The translations under genes were made by a program, and so were the position numbers. From Chitinophaga sedimenti (GTDB taxonomy: Bacteria > Bacteroidota > Bacteroidia > Chitinophagales > Chitinophagaceae), in NCBI RefSeq assembly GCF_023156195.1, contig NZ_JAKUKA010000001.1, forward strand, positions 6,201,501 to 6,265,500: a stretch of 64,000 bases of DNA. Reading direction: 5' to 3'. How positions within the stretch are numbered: position 1 is the first letter of the stretch; every line of letters starts with the position of its first letter. Shown in pieces: positions 39,431-49,272 of the stretch. The notes beneath the pieces are model-generated. The model did not search any database and was not told where the DNA came from. It was given only the letters and a program-made list of their open reading frames with translations.

Positions 39431-40206
39431 ATGGCAATGAACCGCATTGACCAACTGTTCAGCAAGAAACAGCAAAATGTGCTCAACATCTATTGTACCG
39501 CGGGTTATCCCAACCTGGCGGATACTTTGCCGGTGATCAAGGCCACGGAGGCTGCCGGCGCCGATATGGTGGAACTGGGCATGCCTTTTTCCGATCCATT
39601 GGCAGATGGGCCTGTGATCCAGGCAAGCAGCACAAAAGCGATCGCCAACGGCATGAGCATCAAAACGTTGTTCGAACAACTGAAGGAAATGAGAAGTTCT
39701 TTTAATCTTCCCTTGATCCTGATGGGCTATATTAACCCCGTATTGCAGTTTGGCATGGAGAATTTCCTGCAACACTGCGCAGCTGTGGGGGTGGATGGCA
39801 TCATTCTGCCCGACCTGCCGATGCAGGAGTACGAGGAGGACTACAAACCACTGTTCGAAAAATATGGCCAGCACTGGTATTCCTGATCACACCGGAAACC
39901 AGCGATGAGCGCATCCGCAAGATCGATAGTGTGAGCAGAGGTTTCGTGTACGCGGTATCCTCTTCCTCCACAACCGGTAAGGACAAGAGTTTTGAGGGAC
40001 AGCAGGCATATTTCGAGCGCATCAAAAAATTACAACTGAAAAACCCCGTGTTGATTGGGTTTGGTATAAAAGATAAAGCTACTTTTGAGGCGGCAAGTGC
40101 GTACAGCAACGGTGCCATCATCGGCACCGCGTTCGTAAAGGCGCTGGAAGCGGGTGGAGAGGTGTCGCAAACCGTGGACAGGTTCGTGAAAGCCATTATC
40201 AACTAA
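39431..40206 (+). CDS. trpA: Tryptophan synthase alpha subunit, one frameshift
   Basis: About 259 residues when repaired. 'VELGMPFSDPLADGPVIQ' (catalytic Glu and Asp region), 'LILMGYINPVLQFG' and 'LVFLITPETSDERI' after repair. The break is CTGG at 39874-39877, where CCTGG is expected. The start may be 39431 or 39437. The stop is seven bases before hisH, with no hairpin between. Confidence 0.96.
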
Positions 40207-40213
40207 GCTATTT

Positions 40214-40807
40214 ATGAAAACAGTCATTATAAAATACAACGCCGGCAATATCCGCTCCGTGCTGTTCGCCCTGGAGCGGCAGAACGTGGAAGGCGTGGTA
40301 ACCGACGATCCCGCTGAAATCCGCGCGGCGGACAAAGTGATTTTTCCCGGTGTGGGCGAGGCCAGCACGGCCATGCGTTACCTGCGGGAAAAGGGGCTGG
40401 ACAAAGTAATCAAAAACCTGGAGCAGCCTACGTTGGGTATTTGCCTGGGCATGCAGTTGATGTGCAAACATTCTGAAGAGAATAATACCGACTGCCTTGG
40501 CATCTTTGATCTGAACGTCAGGAAATTTACCTCGCCGGTGGAAAACCTGCTGAAGATCCCGCAAATTGGCTGGAACAATATCACAGGGTTGCACAGCAAG
40601 ATTTTTGAACACGTGCCGCAAAACGCTTACATGTACTTTGTGCATAGCTATTACGCGGAGCTTGGCCCGGAAACTACGGCCATCGCGAATTACGTGATCA
40701 ACTACAGCGCTGCGCTGCAGAAGAATAACTTTTACGCCGCCCAGTTCCACCCCGAAAAATCGGCGGAGCATGGCGAGAAACTGATTGAGAGCTTTTTGAA
40801 CTTATAG
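40214..40807 (+). CDS. hisH: Imidazole glycerol phosphate synthase, glutaminase subunit
   Basis: 197 residues, unbroken. Class I amidotransferase with '[11 protein letters not shown]', '[11 protein letters not shown]', nucleophile Cys in '[10 protein letters not shown]', and '[13 protein letters not shown]'. Works with HisF. It begins seven bases after trpA and two bases before hisA, so the second half of the his genes looks co-transcribed with trp. Confidence 0.96.
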   Translation: MKTVIIKYNAGNIRSVLFALERQNVEGVVTDDPAEIRAADKVIFPGVGEASTAMRYLREKGLDKVIKNLEQPTLGICLGMQLMCKHSEENNTDCLGIFDLNVRKFTSPVENLLKIPQIGWNNITGLHSKIFEHVPQNAYMYFVHSYYAELGPETTAIANYVINYSAALQKNNFYAAQFHPEKSAEHGEKLIESFLNL

Positions 40808-40808
40808 C

Positions 40809-41534
40809 ATGTCTTTTGAAATTATACCCGCCATCGACATCATCGGCGGAAAATGTGTTCGGCTCACGCAGGGCGATTATGCACAAAAAACGGTGTACAA
40901 CGAACATCCGCTGGAAGTAGCGAAGGAATTTGAAGATGCGGGCATTACCCGGCTGCATCTTGTAGACCTGGATGGCGCAAAGAAAGGTGCGGTCGTAAAC
41001 TGGAAAGTGCTGGAAGATATTGCCGGCAAAACCAGTATGGTCATCGATTTCGGCGGTGGTATCAAAACGGATAAAGACATCAGCATCGTATTCGAAAGCG
41101 GCGCGGCCATGGCTACCATCGGCAGCGTGGCAGTAAAGCAGCCGGAGGTATTTTTTAGCTGGGTGGATCAATATGGCCCGGAAAAAATATTTCTCGGTGC
41201 GGACGTAAAGGGTGAGAACATTGCCGTAGGCGGCTGGCTCGAAACTACGGAGCTGAGTGTGTACGACTTCCTGCAATCCAATGTGGATAAGGGTGTACGC
41301 AATATATTTTGTACAGATATTTCTAAAGATGGCCTTTTACAGGGACCATCTACGGAGCTTTATAAGAAGATACTGGAACGTTTTAAGAACATCCATTTCA
41401 TTGCCAGTGGCGGTGTGAGCAATATTAAAGATGTGGAAGCCCTGCGGGAAGCGGGTTGCGCGGGTGCGATCATCGGCAAGGCCATTTATGAAAACAGGAT
41501 TTCGATAAACGAACTCAAACAATTCAACGCTTAA
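40809..41534 (+). CDS. hisA: ProFAR isomerase
   Basis: 241 residues, unbroken. '[19 protein letters not shown]' is the HisA start motif with the catalytic Asp; 'VDLDGAKKG', 'DFGGGIKTD' and '[12 protein letters not shown]' mark the phosphate sites of the TIM-barrel. Stop to hisF start is six bases. Confidence 0.96.
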   Translation: MSFEIIPAIDIIGGKCVRLTQGDYAQKTVYNEHPLEVAKEFEDAGITRLHLVDLDGAKKGAVVNWKVLEDIAGKTSMVIDFGGGIKTDKDISIVFESGAAMATIGSVAVKQPEVFFSWVDQYGPEKIFLGADVKGENIAVGGWLETTELSVYDFLQSNVDKGVRNIFCTDISKDGLLQGPSTELYKKILERFKNIHFIASGGVSNIKDVEALREAGCAGAIIGKAIYENRISINELKQFNA

Positions 41535-41540
41535 CAAGTT

Positions 41541-42295
41541 ATGCTTACAAAACGCATCATTCCCTGCCTGGACATTAAAGACGGCAGGACCGTAAAGGGC
41601 GTAAACTTCGAAAATATCCGCGATGCGGGCGATCCCATTGAACTGGGCGCTTTGTACGCACAGCAGGGCGCCGATGAACTGGTGTTCTGGACATTACCGC
41701 GACCGTGGAACGCCGCAAAACGTTGGCAGAACTGGTAACGCGGATCGCACATCATATCAACATTCCATTTACAGTAGGCGGTGGCATCAGTTCGGTAGAA
41801 GATGTTAGCGTGTTGCTGAACGCAGGTGCAGACAAGGTTTCCGTGAACTCGGCAGCTTTTCGCCGGCCTGAATTACTGAATGAGCTTTCGTTGGAATTCG
41901 GCAGCCAGTGCATCGTGCTCGCCATCGACACAAAATTTGAAGATGGTGACTGGTATGTATACCTGAATGGCGGCCGCGTGAAAACGGAAGCCAAAACGGC
42001 GGATTGGGCGAAAGAAGCGGTGGATCGTGGCGCCGGTGAAATTTTGCTCACCTCCATGAATAACGACGGTACTAAACAGGGCTTTGCACTGGACATTACC
42101 GGTAAACTCGCGCAGGAGCTGCCTGTTCCTGTAATTGCCTCCGGCGGTGCGGGTACCATGCAGCATTTTGCAGATGTGTTTGAAGTTGCACAGGCAGATG
42201 CGGCACTGGCGGCCAGCATCTTCCATTATAAAGAAATGGAAATTCAGGAACTCAAGAAATACCTTTACCAACGAAACCTCTCGATTCGCTTTTAA
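41541..42295 (+). CDS. hisF: Imidazole glycerol phosphate synthase, cyclase subunit, one frameshift
   Basis: About 252 residues when repaired. '[17 protein letters not shown]', '[13 protein letters not shown]' after repair, '[12 protein letters not shown]' and '[14 protein letters not shown]' are diagnostic. The break is CTGG at 41687-41690, where CCTGG is expected. Confidence 0.96.
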
Positions 42296-42324
42296 GCAAA
42301 TCAATATAGAATATTTTTATATTT

Positions 42325-42917
42325 ATGCAGATAGATTTTAAAAAATCACCGGACGGCCTGGTGCCCGCCATTATCCAGGATGCAAATACGGATAAAGTAT
42401 TGATGCTCGGTTACATGGACCAGGCGGCCTTCGATAAAACCATGCAGGAAGGAAAAGTAACGTTTTACAGTCGCTCGAAACAACGGCTGTGGACAAAAGG
42501 AGAGGAGAGCGGCAATTTCCTGCACCTGAAAGACGTTAAAGTAGACTGTGATCACGATACTTTGCTGATCAAAGCCGAACCCGTAGGCCCTGTATGTCAC
42601 ACCGGTGCAGACACCTGCTGGAACGAAAAAATGAAAGCAACGATTTCCTGTTCAAGCTGGAGCAGGTAATTGCAGATAGAATCGCCAACCCGAGCGAGGC
42701 CTCCTATACCGCCAAACTGTTTGCCAGGGGCATTAATAAAATGGCGCAAAAGGTGGGAGAAGAAGCTGTGGAGCTGGTGATAGAAGCCAAAGATAATAAC
42801 GATCACCTGTTCCTGAGCGAAGGCGCCGATCTGCTGTTCCATTACCTGATATTGTTACAGGCCAAAGGTTTTAAGCTGTCGGACATCATTAACGTGTTGA
42901 AGGAAAGGCATAAATAA
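42325..42917 (+). CDS. hisIE: Bifunctional phosphoribosyl-AMP cyclohydrolase / phosphoribosyl-ATP pyrophosphatase, one frameshift
   Basis: About 198 residues when repaired. HisI part: 'VLMLGYMDQAAFDKTMQ', 'TFYSRSKQRLWTKGEESGN', Zn ligands in 'VDCDHDTLL' and 'CHTGADTCW'. HisE part: 'RGINKMAQKVGEEAVELVIE'. The break is A6 at 42626-42631 at the domain border; A7 gives 'NEKNESNDFLFKLEQ'. The first TlpA-like gene follows after seven bases. Confidence 0.95.
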
Positions 42918-42924
42918 ACCAGTA

Positions 42925-44010
42925 ATGAAGAACCTGTTTTTATCCGTAGCAATACTGACTTCCGCCCTGGCGGCCCATGCCCAGCAAACCATCAGCGGCA
43001 CATTTAAGGGCGCCAACAGCAAAACGCTTTACCTGTTCGATGACACGTCCGACGGGCCGCGCGATTCCGTAATTGTAAAAGACGAAAAATTCAGGTTTAC
43101 GCTGAAACCAGGTGGAGACGCGGAAATTTACGCGCTGTTGCTGCAGGATGCCGATAATTTTATGTTCGTGGTGCCGCGCAAAGACGCGTCGCTCGAATTT
43201 ACACTGGATACCGGCCATTTCCCGCTGGCCAACGATATGAAGGTGAACGACGATACGAAATACATGCAGTTGTACCAACGTACGTTCACCAGCTTCTCCA
43301 AACAAGCGGCGAAACTGAACGAAGAGGCACAGCACATTGGTCCCAACGACCAGGCCGCCTACGAGGCGTTCAAGAAAAAGGCAGATACTTATAATAAAGG
43401 GGTAGTCGCCGCCGGCCGCGACTTTATCACCCAATACCCCGATAAACTGGCAAGCCTCTGGATGCTGGGCAATGAACTGGCCAAACGCTGGAAATTTCGG
43501 AGCTGGAGGCCTTGTACTACATTGACCCCGGCAGTCCGTAAATCCAAACACGCCGCCCGCATATCCGGTTATCTCGCTTCGCAGAAAGCACAGGCGCTGA
43601 ATGTAGCGGCCGACGATTTTACGCAGAACGATACTAAGGGCAAACCGGTGAAACTGTCATCTTTCCGCGGAAAATATGTGTTGGTCGATTTCTGGGCCAG
43701 CTGGTGCGGACCCTGCAGGCAGGAGAATCCCAACGTGGTAGCCGCTTATAACAAGTATAAGGATAAAAACTTCACGGTACTGGGCGTTTCGCTGGATGAG
43801 GACCGGAACGACTGGCTGAAGGCGATTGCGGCCGATAAACTCCAGTGGACACAGGTTTCCGACCTCCGCGGCTGGCAAAACAAAGTGGCGCAGCAGTATG
43901 GCGTTCGCTCCATTCCAGCTAACTTCCTGGTTGATCCCCAGGGAAAAATAGTAGCCCGCAATCTCCGCGGTATGGACCTGGACGCTAAACTGGACGAATT
44001 GCTGCAATAG
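42925..44010 (+). CDS. TlpA-like thioredoxin-family lipoprotein/periplasmic protein (copy 1)
   Basis: 361 residues. Signal peptide ('MKNLFLSVAILTSALAAHAQ'), N-terminal DUF4369-like domain, helical linker, and a C-terminal AhpC/TlpA thioredoxin domain with the redox motif WCGPC in 'VDFWASWCGPCRQENPN'. Such periplasmic proteins reduce or rearrange disulfides. Residues about 188-203 read strangely ('RWKFRSWRPCTTL'); inserting a C at CTGG 43488-43491 gives 'LEISELEALYY', and a second opposite or two-base change near 43525 returns to frame, so the open frame hides a double error. Seven bases behind hisIE. Confidence 0.88.
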   Translation: MKNLFLSVAILTSALAAHAQQTISGTFKGANSKTLYLFDDTSDGPRDSVIVKDEKFRFTLKPGGDAEIYALLLQDADNFMFVVPRKDASLEFTLDTGHFPLANDMKVNDDTKYMQLYQRTFTSFSKQAAKLNEEAQHIGPNDQAAYEAFKKKADTYNKGVVAAGRDFITQYPDKLASLWMLGNELAKRWKFRSWRPCTTLTPAVRKSKHAARISGYLASQKAQALNVAADDFTQNDTKGKPVKLSSFRGKYVLVDFWASWCGPCRQENPNVVAAYNKYKDKNFTVLGVSLDEDRNDWLKAIAADKLQWTQVSDLRGWQNKVAQQYGVRSIPANFLVDPQGKIVARNLRGMDLDAKLDELLQ

Positions 44011-44079
44011 CCGTTTATCAAAATAGCGTTGGATTTACCTCCTCAAAGCGAGATTTTTGCAGAGAACAAAACAGTGAGT

Positions 44080-45212
44080 ATGAAACGAATAGTTCTAGTA
44101 GCAGCACTATTCCTTCCCTGGGCACTCGCAGCCCAGCCCAAAACGAAACCGCTTCATTATGATATAAAGGGCACTACCACCATTGAACAGCCCGGCAAGG
44201 TGTATATCAGCTTCAGAAAGGCCGATAGAAACCAGCTGGACAGCGCCGAAGTGGTGAACGGACAGTTTGTTTTCAAAGGGAAGCTGGACGAACCCGTGTA
44301 TGCCTCCATTTTCATGTACCTTGACTTGCCCGAAAGACCCGGCAGCAAAAGCCGCAAAGAAATAGCAAAGTTTTTCGTGGACAAAGGCACTACCACCGTT
44401 GACATTAAAGATGTAAGCGGCAATGCAGCGGTGCAGGGTGGGCGGGCCCAACAGGACCTGGAACGCCTGAACGAGCTGGAATCGTCTATCGGCAAACAAT
44501 GGGAAGAGTTGCAGCAACAATATCGCAAATATTACGCGGCGAAGGATGAGGAAGGGATGAAGAAAACGGAATCCATGTTCGCAGAGCTGGATGCCAAACG
44601 CAGCGCCACCCAACGCGCTTACCTCAAACAACACCCCGCCACACCCATCGGCATTTACGTAATCAATACACTGGCGGGTTACGATATTAATATTCCTGAA
44701 ATAGAACCCGTTTTTAATAATCTGTCGGAAGAGGTGCGGCAATCACCATCGGGACAGGCGTTTTACCGCCGCACGGATATTGCCCGCAAAACGCAGGTGG
44801 GACAACCTTCCATCGACTTCGTACAGCGTGCGCCGGACAGTACAGCGGTCAGCTTATCATCGCTGCGCGGTAAGTACGTGCTGGTCGATTTCTGGGCCAG
44901 CTGGTGCGGTCCCTGCAGGGCAGAGAACCCCAACGTCGTAAAAGCTTACAATCGTTTTAAAGATAAAAACTTTACGATACTGGGTATTTCGCTGGACGAC
45001 TCCGCGATAAATGGCTAAAGGCCATCGAGAAAGATCAGCTGAACTGGCAACAGGTAAGTGACTTGAAAGGCTGGCAGAACGAAGTGGCCCGGTTGTATGG
45101 CATCCGCGCCATCCCGCAAAATTACCTGCTGGACCCGAAAGGCAAAATCATCGGTAAAAATCTGCGTGGCGACGCGTTGGAAAAGAGACTGGAAGAATTG
45201 ATGGGCGAGTAA
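44080..45212 (+). CDS. TlpA-like thioredoxin-family protein (copy 2), one frameshift
   Basis: About 378 residues when repaired, with the same plan as the preceding gene: signal peptide ('IVLVAALFLPWALAAQ'), DUF4369-like domain, linker, thioredoxin domain with WCGPC ('FWASWCGPCRAENPN'). The pair probably arose by tandem duplication. The break is CC at 45002-45003; one more C gives 'DDSRDKWLKAIEKDQLNW' and a normal end at 45212. The start at 44080 is chosen because it begins a signal peptide. Confidence 0.88.
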
Positions 45213-45264
45213 GCTTATCTTTCTATATAAAAGAGACGAAAAATGGGGCTGTGCGGGATGTGCA

Positions 45265-45293
45265 GTCCCTTTTTTATGCAGTAAAAAAGGGAC
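45265..45293 (+). terminator. Bidirectional-type hairpin after TlpA pair
   Basis: A perfect 12-bp stem GTCCCTTTTTTA (45265-45276) / TAAAAAAGGGAC (45282-45293) with the loop TGCAG. Related GTCCCTT motifs recur on both sides. It probably ends the long his-trp-his-tlpA transcript. Confidence 0.65.
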
Positions 45294-45390
45294 CATGTAG
45301 TACACAGTCCCTTGATATAAAGAGGTTAATTGGCCTAAGGATGAATGGCGGAAGGAGATAAAGTTGTTGCTATGAATCACAACGAACTTT

Positions 45391-45417
45391 TCGTAAATTT
45401 ACGAATGTTTCGTAATT
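45391..45417 (+). promoter_or_regulatory. BlaI-type operator A
   Basis: TTCGTAAATTTACGAA at 45391-45406 is a perfect palindrome, followed by TGTTTCGTAA. The same pattern (TTCGTA-n4-TACGRA-ATG-YYCGTA) occurs before the BlaI gene at 46633-46655. It lies just before the start codon of the gene at 45431. Confidence 0.65.
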
Positions 45418-45430
45418 AATGACTGTCCGG

Positions 45431-46596
45431 ATGAAATTTAACATTTTCACAAGTTTTGTTTTTTTCACGTTGATGTGCCTGCAGGTATCCGCCCAAAGCG
45501 TAATCAGGGGAAGCATTCGCAGCGAGAAAGATAATGCACTATTACCCTTTGCCAGCGTGTTTCTCAGCCAGACGACCCTCGGCGATCGTACAACTGAGCA
45601 GGGCACTTTTGAAGTGCGTAACGTCCCGAATGGCCGGTACGAACTGATCGTTTCCTACCTTGGATATGAACCACTCGTGGTGCCGTTGTCGTTACAGGAC
45701 ACCACGCTTACACTGCATCTGAAACTGAAACCGAAAGCGGGGCAATTAAGTGAAGTAGTGATCCGGAAAAATCCAAACCGCGACCGCTGGCTGACAACAT
45801 TTAAGGAGACATTCCTGGGCATGAGTAGTGCCGCAAAGGCCTGCCGCATTTTGAACGAGGACGCGATCGATATTTATTATGATGAACAAAAAGGACAACT
45901 GATCGCCAGTTCCGACGGACTGCTGGTAATAGAAAACCCGCAACTGGGATATCGTATTAAATATGTGTTACAGGGCTACATTAATGATTATGCGATGCAC
46001 TATGTGTTGTACTATGGCTTTCCCCAGTTTGAAGAAATGAAATCGAAAAACAGGCGGCAGCAGTCGCGCTGGGAAGCGAGGCGGCTGGAAGCTTACCGCG
46101 GTTCGTCATTGCATTTTATGCGCAGCCTGATCGAGCGCCGGTTGAAGGAAGACGGTTTCAGGTGAACAAGATCGTGCGCGTGGAACGGAAGAATGGAGAG
46201 CAGCGTGCAGCGGGCGATACGGCGCAACGTAAACTGATCGGGCAACGGGGATTTTCGATGTCGCGGTATGCGGATTACTTATATACCGGCGCCGTTCCTT
46301 ACGACAGCATTTACCGGGCGCCTGACAAAGGAGAAGGCATCGTTCTGCATTTCGGTAACTACCTGCAGGTAGTTTATCAACACGAAAGAGAAACCCGGGA
46401 ATACCTGCGCTACCGCGGCCGCCCGGACGATAAGCGATATCCGCAGACGTCCACCCTCCATTTATTTGTGCCGGAAGTGGGCGTTGATGGCAATGGAAAT
46501 GTGGATTCGCCGGCAGACCTGGTATACGAAGGCTACTGGGGCTGGGAAAAAGTAGCGGAAATGGTGCCTTTAGGTTTCAAGGATGTGAGGAAATGA
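45431..46596 (+). CDS. Carboxypeptidase-regulatory-like domain protein, one frameshift
   Basis: About 389 residues when repaired. Signal peptide ('MKFNIFTSFVFFTLMCLQVS'), then a CarboxypepD_reg-like beta domain (about 22-105: 'RGSIRSEKDNALLPFASVFL', 'YELIVSYLGYEPLVV'), a TonB-box-like linker and an unclassified C-terminal region rich in Arg and Tyr. Proteins of this form sit in the outer-membrane/periplasmic space; no enzyme motif is visible. The break is CAGG at 46159-46162, where CCAGG gives 'EDGFQVNKIVRVERKNG'. The upstream operator suggests control by the neighbouring BlaI. Confidence 0.75.
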
Positions 46597-46621
46597 TTGA
46601 AAATCAATAAAGAAAAAAATA

Positions 46622-46666
46622 TCTACGAAAAGTTCGTAGAATTACGGAATGTCCGTATATTCGTAC
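46622..46666 (+). promoter_or_regulatory. BlaI-type operator B
   Basis: TCTACGAA-AAG-TTCGTAGA (46622-46640) is a perfect dyad, continued by ATTACGGA, TCCGTA and TTCGTA half-sites, the last one ending about 19 bases before the BlaI ATG. Strong similarity to operator A implies autoregulation. Confidence 0.65.
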
Positions 46667-46684
46667 TGTTAATTACATTTTTTT

Positions 46685-47039
46685 ATGGAAAAACTAACCA
46701 AACAGGAAGAGGCGGCCATGCAGGCCATCTGGAAAGTGGGAAAAGGTTTTGTGAAAGATTTCCGGAAGCGCACGCCGAACCAATGCCGCCGTACACCACC
46801 TTGGCGTCTACCATTAAGAACCTCGAAAAAAAGGCTATCTGACAAGTACCAAAATGGGTAACGTGTATGAGTATACGCCATCCATAGAGGAGGGTGATTA
46901 TACCCGCAAATTCATGAATGGCTTTGTGAAAGATTATTTCGAGAATTCTTATAAAGAACTGGTGACCTTTTTCGCCAAAGAGAAAAATATTAGTCCGGAT
47001 GAACTGAAAGAGATCATTCGCATGATAGAAAAGAAATAG
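46685..47039 (+). CDS. BlaI/MecI family repressor, two frameshifts
   Basis: About 119 residues when repaired. 'LTKQEEAAMQAIWKVGKGFV', 'TTLASTIKNLEKKGYLT' (winged-helix recognition region) and 'LVTFFAKEKNISPDEL' are typical of BlaI/MecI/CopY repressors, which release DNA when cleaved by a partner membrane protease. Breaks: CCGG at 46762-46765 (CCTGG expected, giving 'VKDFLEAHAEP') and A7 at 46826-46832 (A8 expected). The M56 protease follows 31 bases later. Confidence 0.88.
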
Positions 47040-47070
47040 CGCTGTTTCTTCACCGTCCAAGTAGACCTGT

Positions 47071-49219
47071 ATGCCCGAACTGTTCATATATCTGTTGAAG
47101 GCGAACGTATCGCTCAGCCTGTTTTACCTGGCTTACCGCCTGGGGCTCAGAAGGCTGACCTTTTACACGCTGAACCGGTTTTTCCTGTTAACAGGAATTG
47201 TTTTTCGTCGGTATTCCCGTTGGTTGACGTCAACGATTTTTTTAACCGTAACGAAAAGACGTTAGGTACGGTTGTTTACTATGTGCCCGACCTGGGTGCG
47301 TTGAAACCTGCGGCGGAAGCGGTAGAAGTATTTACCGTATGGACCGCCCTCACCTGGGTGTTCTGGATCGGTGTAGGCATTATGTCTGTCCGCCTGCTGT
47401 TGCAGATGATATCGCTGATGCGCTTTCATATGATGTCAGATGCGGCGAAGCTGCGCAACCGCCAGGTACGGGTGGTGCAAAGGGAAGTGGCCCCTTTTTC
47501 TTTCTTCAAAAATATATACCTGAACCCTCAATTACATTCGAATGATGAACTGGACGCGGTGATCCGCCACGAGCAGGTGCACGTGGAAGAGTGGCATTCG
47601 GCGGATGTAATGATGGGTGAAATAAATAACGTGTTTTACTGGTTCAACCCGGGGGCGTGGCTGATGAAAACGGCCATCCGCGAGAACCTTGAATTTATAA
47701 CAGACCGCAAAATGCTGCGGGCTGGGGTAGATGCGAAAGCCTACCAGTACAGTCTTCTGAAAGTTAGTGGAGCTCCATACGCGACGGCCATCGCAAACAA
47801 TTTCAATTTTTCACATCTCAAAAACCGCATTATGATGATGAATAAAGAGCGATCATCGCGATACCAGATCGTCCGGTACGTTGTACTGGGCTGTATGGTC
47901 AGCATGCTCGTGCTCACACTAAACTTTAGCCGTGCGGGCGTAAAACTGGCGCCGGTAGGGCAGGGAACCATCCCTCAATTATTATTACAAGATCAAACTG
48001 AAAAAACTGAACCACAGCCCGAAAAAAAGGGATACCGTGGCGCCGGAAGTAATAGTAACCGGCTATAAGCTCAAAAAAGACACGGGTGTTAAGATATTCG
48101 TGACGCGCAGCCAGGGTTCGGCAGATACCGCCCATCGTCCGGTAACCTTTGTAGCAAAAAGCGGCTTTACCATGTCGTCAGACACTTTGTTGCTTTCTTA
48201 CCTGCAGAAAACGGCCGGTTCCCGTGTAAATGAAAACGGAGAAGTGGTGGTAAGAGGTTATGCGCTCCGTCCCGATTCGGCGAAGAGCGGCAAAGTGGAA
48301 AATATTTTCATCACCAGTTCCAACGATAAGTTCATCCTGGTAGGTGCTGCAAAAGGTAGCAAACCCGTAAGAATTACCCGTTCACCCGACGAAAACTATA
48401 CGTTTTTCCTGAACGGGTCGCCAGTAAGTGAATCTGCACTGTATCGCCTGGAACGCGCGGATATCAGCGAGGTGACCACCAACGTAAAAGAGGAAGGTCC
48501 GACTAAGATAGAGGTGTTTACGAAATCCGGTAGTAAACCTATAACGCTCCAGGTGCGTAACAGCCCGCGTGTAGTAACCGGAAACGGCATCGTTTTCCGC
48601 GGCGATACCAGCCGCCGGGCTTACGTCCCGGCTTTGCCACTGCCAGTGCAAATAATGTGTTGATGTTGATAGATGGCAAGCCCGATTCCACGATCTCCCA
48701 CCTTAATTCCGACCAGATTGAATCTGTAACCGTGTTGAAAGATCAGGCTGCGCTGGCCATTTATGGTTCCAGGGCGGCGAATGGTGTAATACTCGTGCAA
48801 ACCAAAAAAGGCAAAACGGTAAAAGACACTGTTGTTACCAATCTGATAAGAAGAGTGCAGGACCCATCGCTGGAAGAAATTGTGGTTACCGGCATGGCTT
48901 CACCAGCGCCGAGAACTGAGACCATAGCAATCCGCGAGAAAGCCAAAGCAGAAACGGCGGCGCATCAGAAACTTTTCCGTGTATTCCCGAACCCTTCCAG
49001 CACCGGCAGCTTTAACGCGCAGTTCCAGCTGGCTGGCGATGGTAAATATGAAGCGCGGTTGTACAACAGCAAAGGAGTAGAGGTATCCCGCATGGCGGGT
49101 GACGGTACGCCCGGCAGTTTTAAAACACTGGACTTCGTGGTAACGGGTGCTCCCGGCGTGTATTACCTGCACGTGTTCACCGGCGGGCATCGCGCAGCAA
49201 AAAGCTCATTAAACAATAA
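47071..49219 (+). CDS. M56 (BlaR1-type) protease fused to TonB-plug-like segment and T9SS C-terminal domain, four frameshifts
   Basis: About 716 residues when repaired. Membrane helices near 8-30, 90-115 and 270-290; M56 zinc motif HEQVH in 'AVIRHEQVHVEEWHSADV' (about 168). The periplasmic part includes a plug-like segment (about 525-585) with 'LMLIDGKPDSTISHLNSDQI' and 'IYGSRAANGVILVQTKKG', as in SusC plugs, and ends with a type IX sorting-like domain ('FRVFPNPSSTGSF', 'GVYYLHVFTGGHR', then KKLIKQ). Breaks: T5 47201-47205, near 48022-48031, C3 48627-48629, and A5 49199-49203, the last restoring the end at 49219. It is expected to sense a signal and trigger BlaI cleavage; the plug and tail are unusual for an inner-membrane protein. 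Confidence 0.8.
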
Positions 49220-49272
49220 GTTTTTATACTCACGCAGATACAAAAAGGGAAGGAAGCATCCGCTACCCTCCC

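Noticed and set aside
47071-49219. Three separate genes (M56 protease, small plug protein, T9SS protein)
   Set aside because: The pieces are joined by single-base errors of the same type as elsewhere, the repaired frame has no internal stop, and there are no starts with signal peptides at the junctions.
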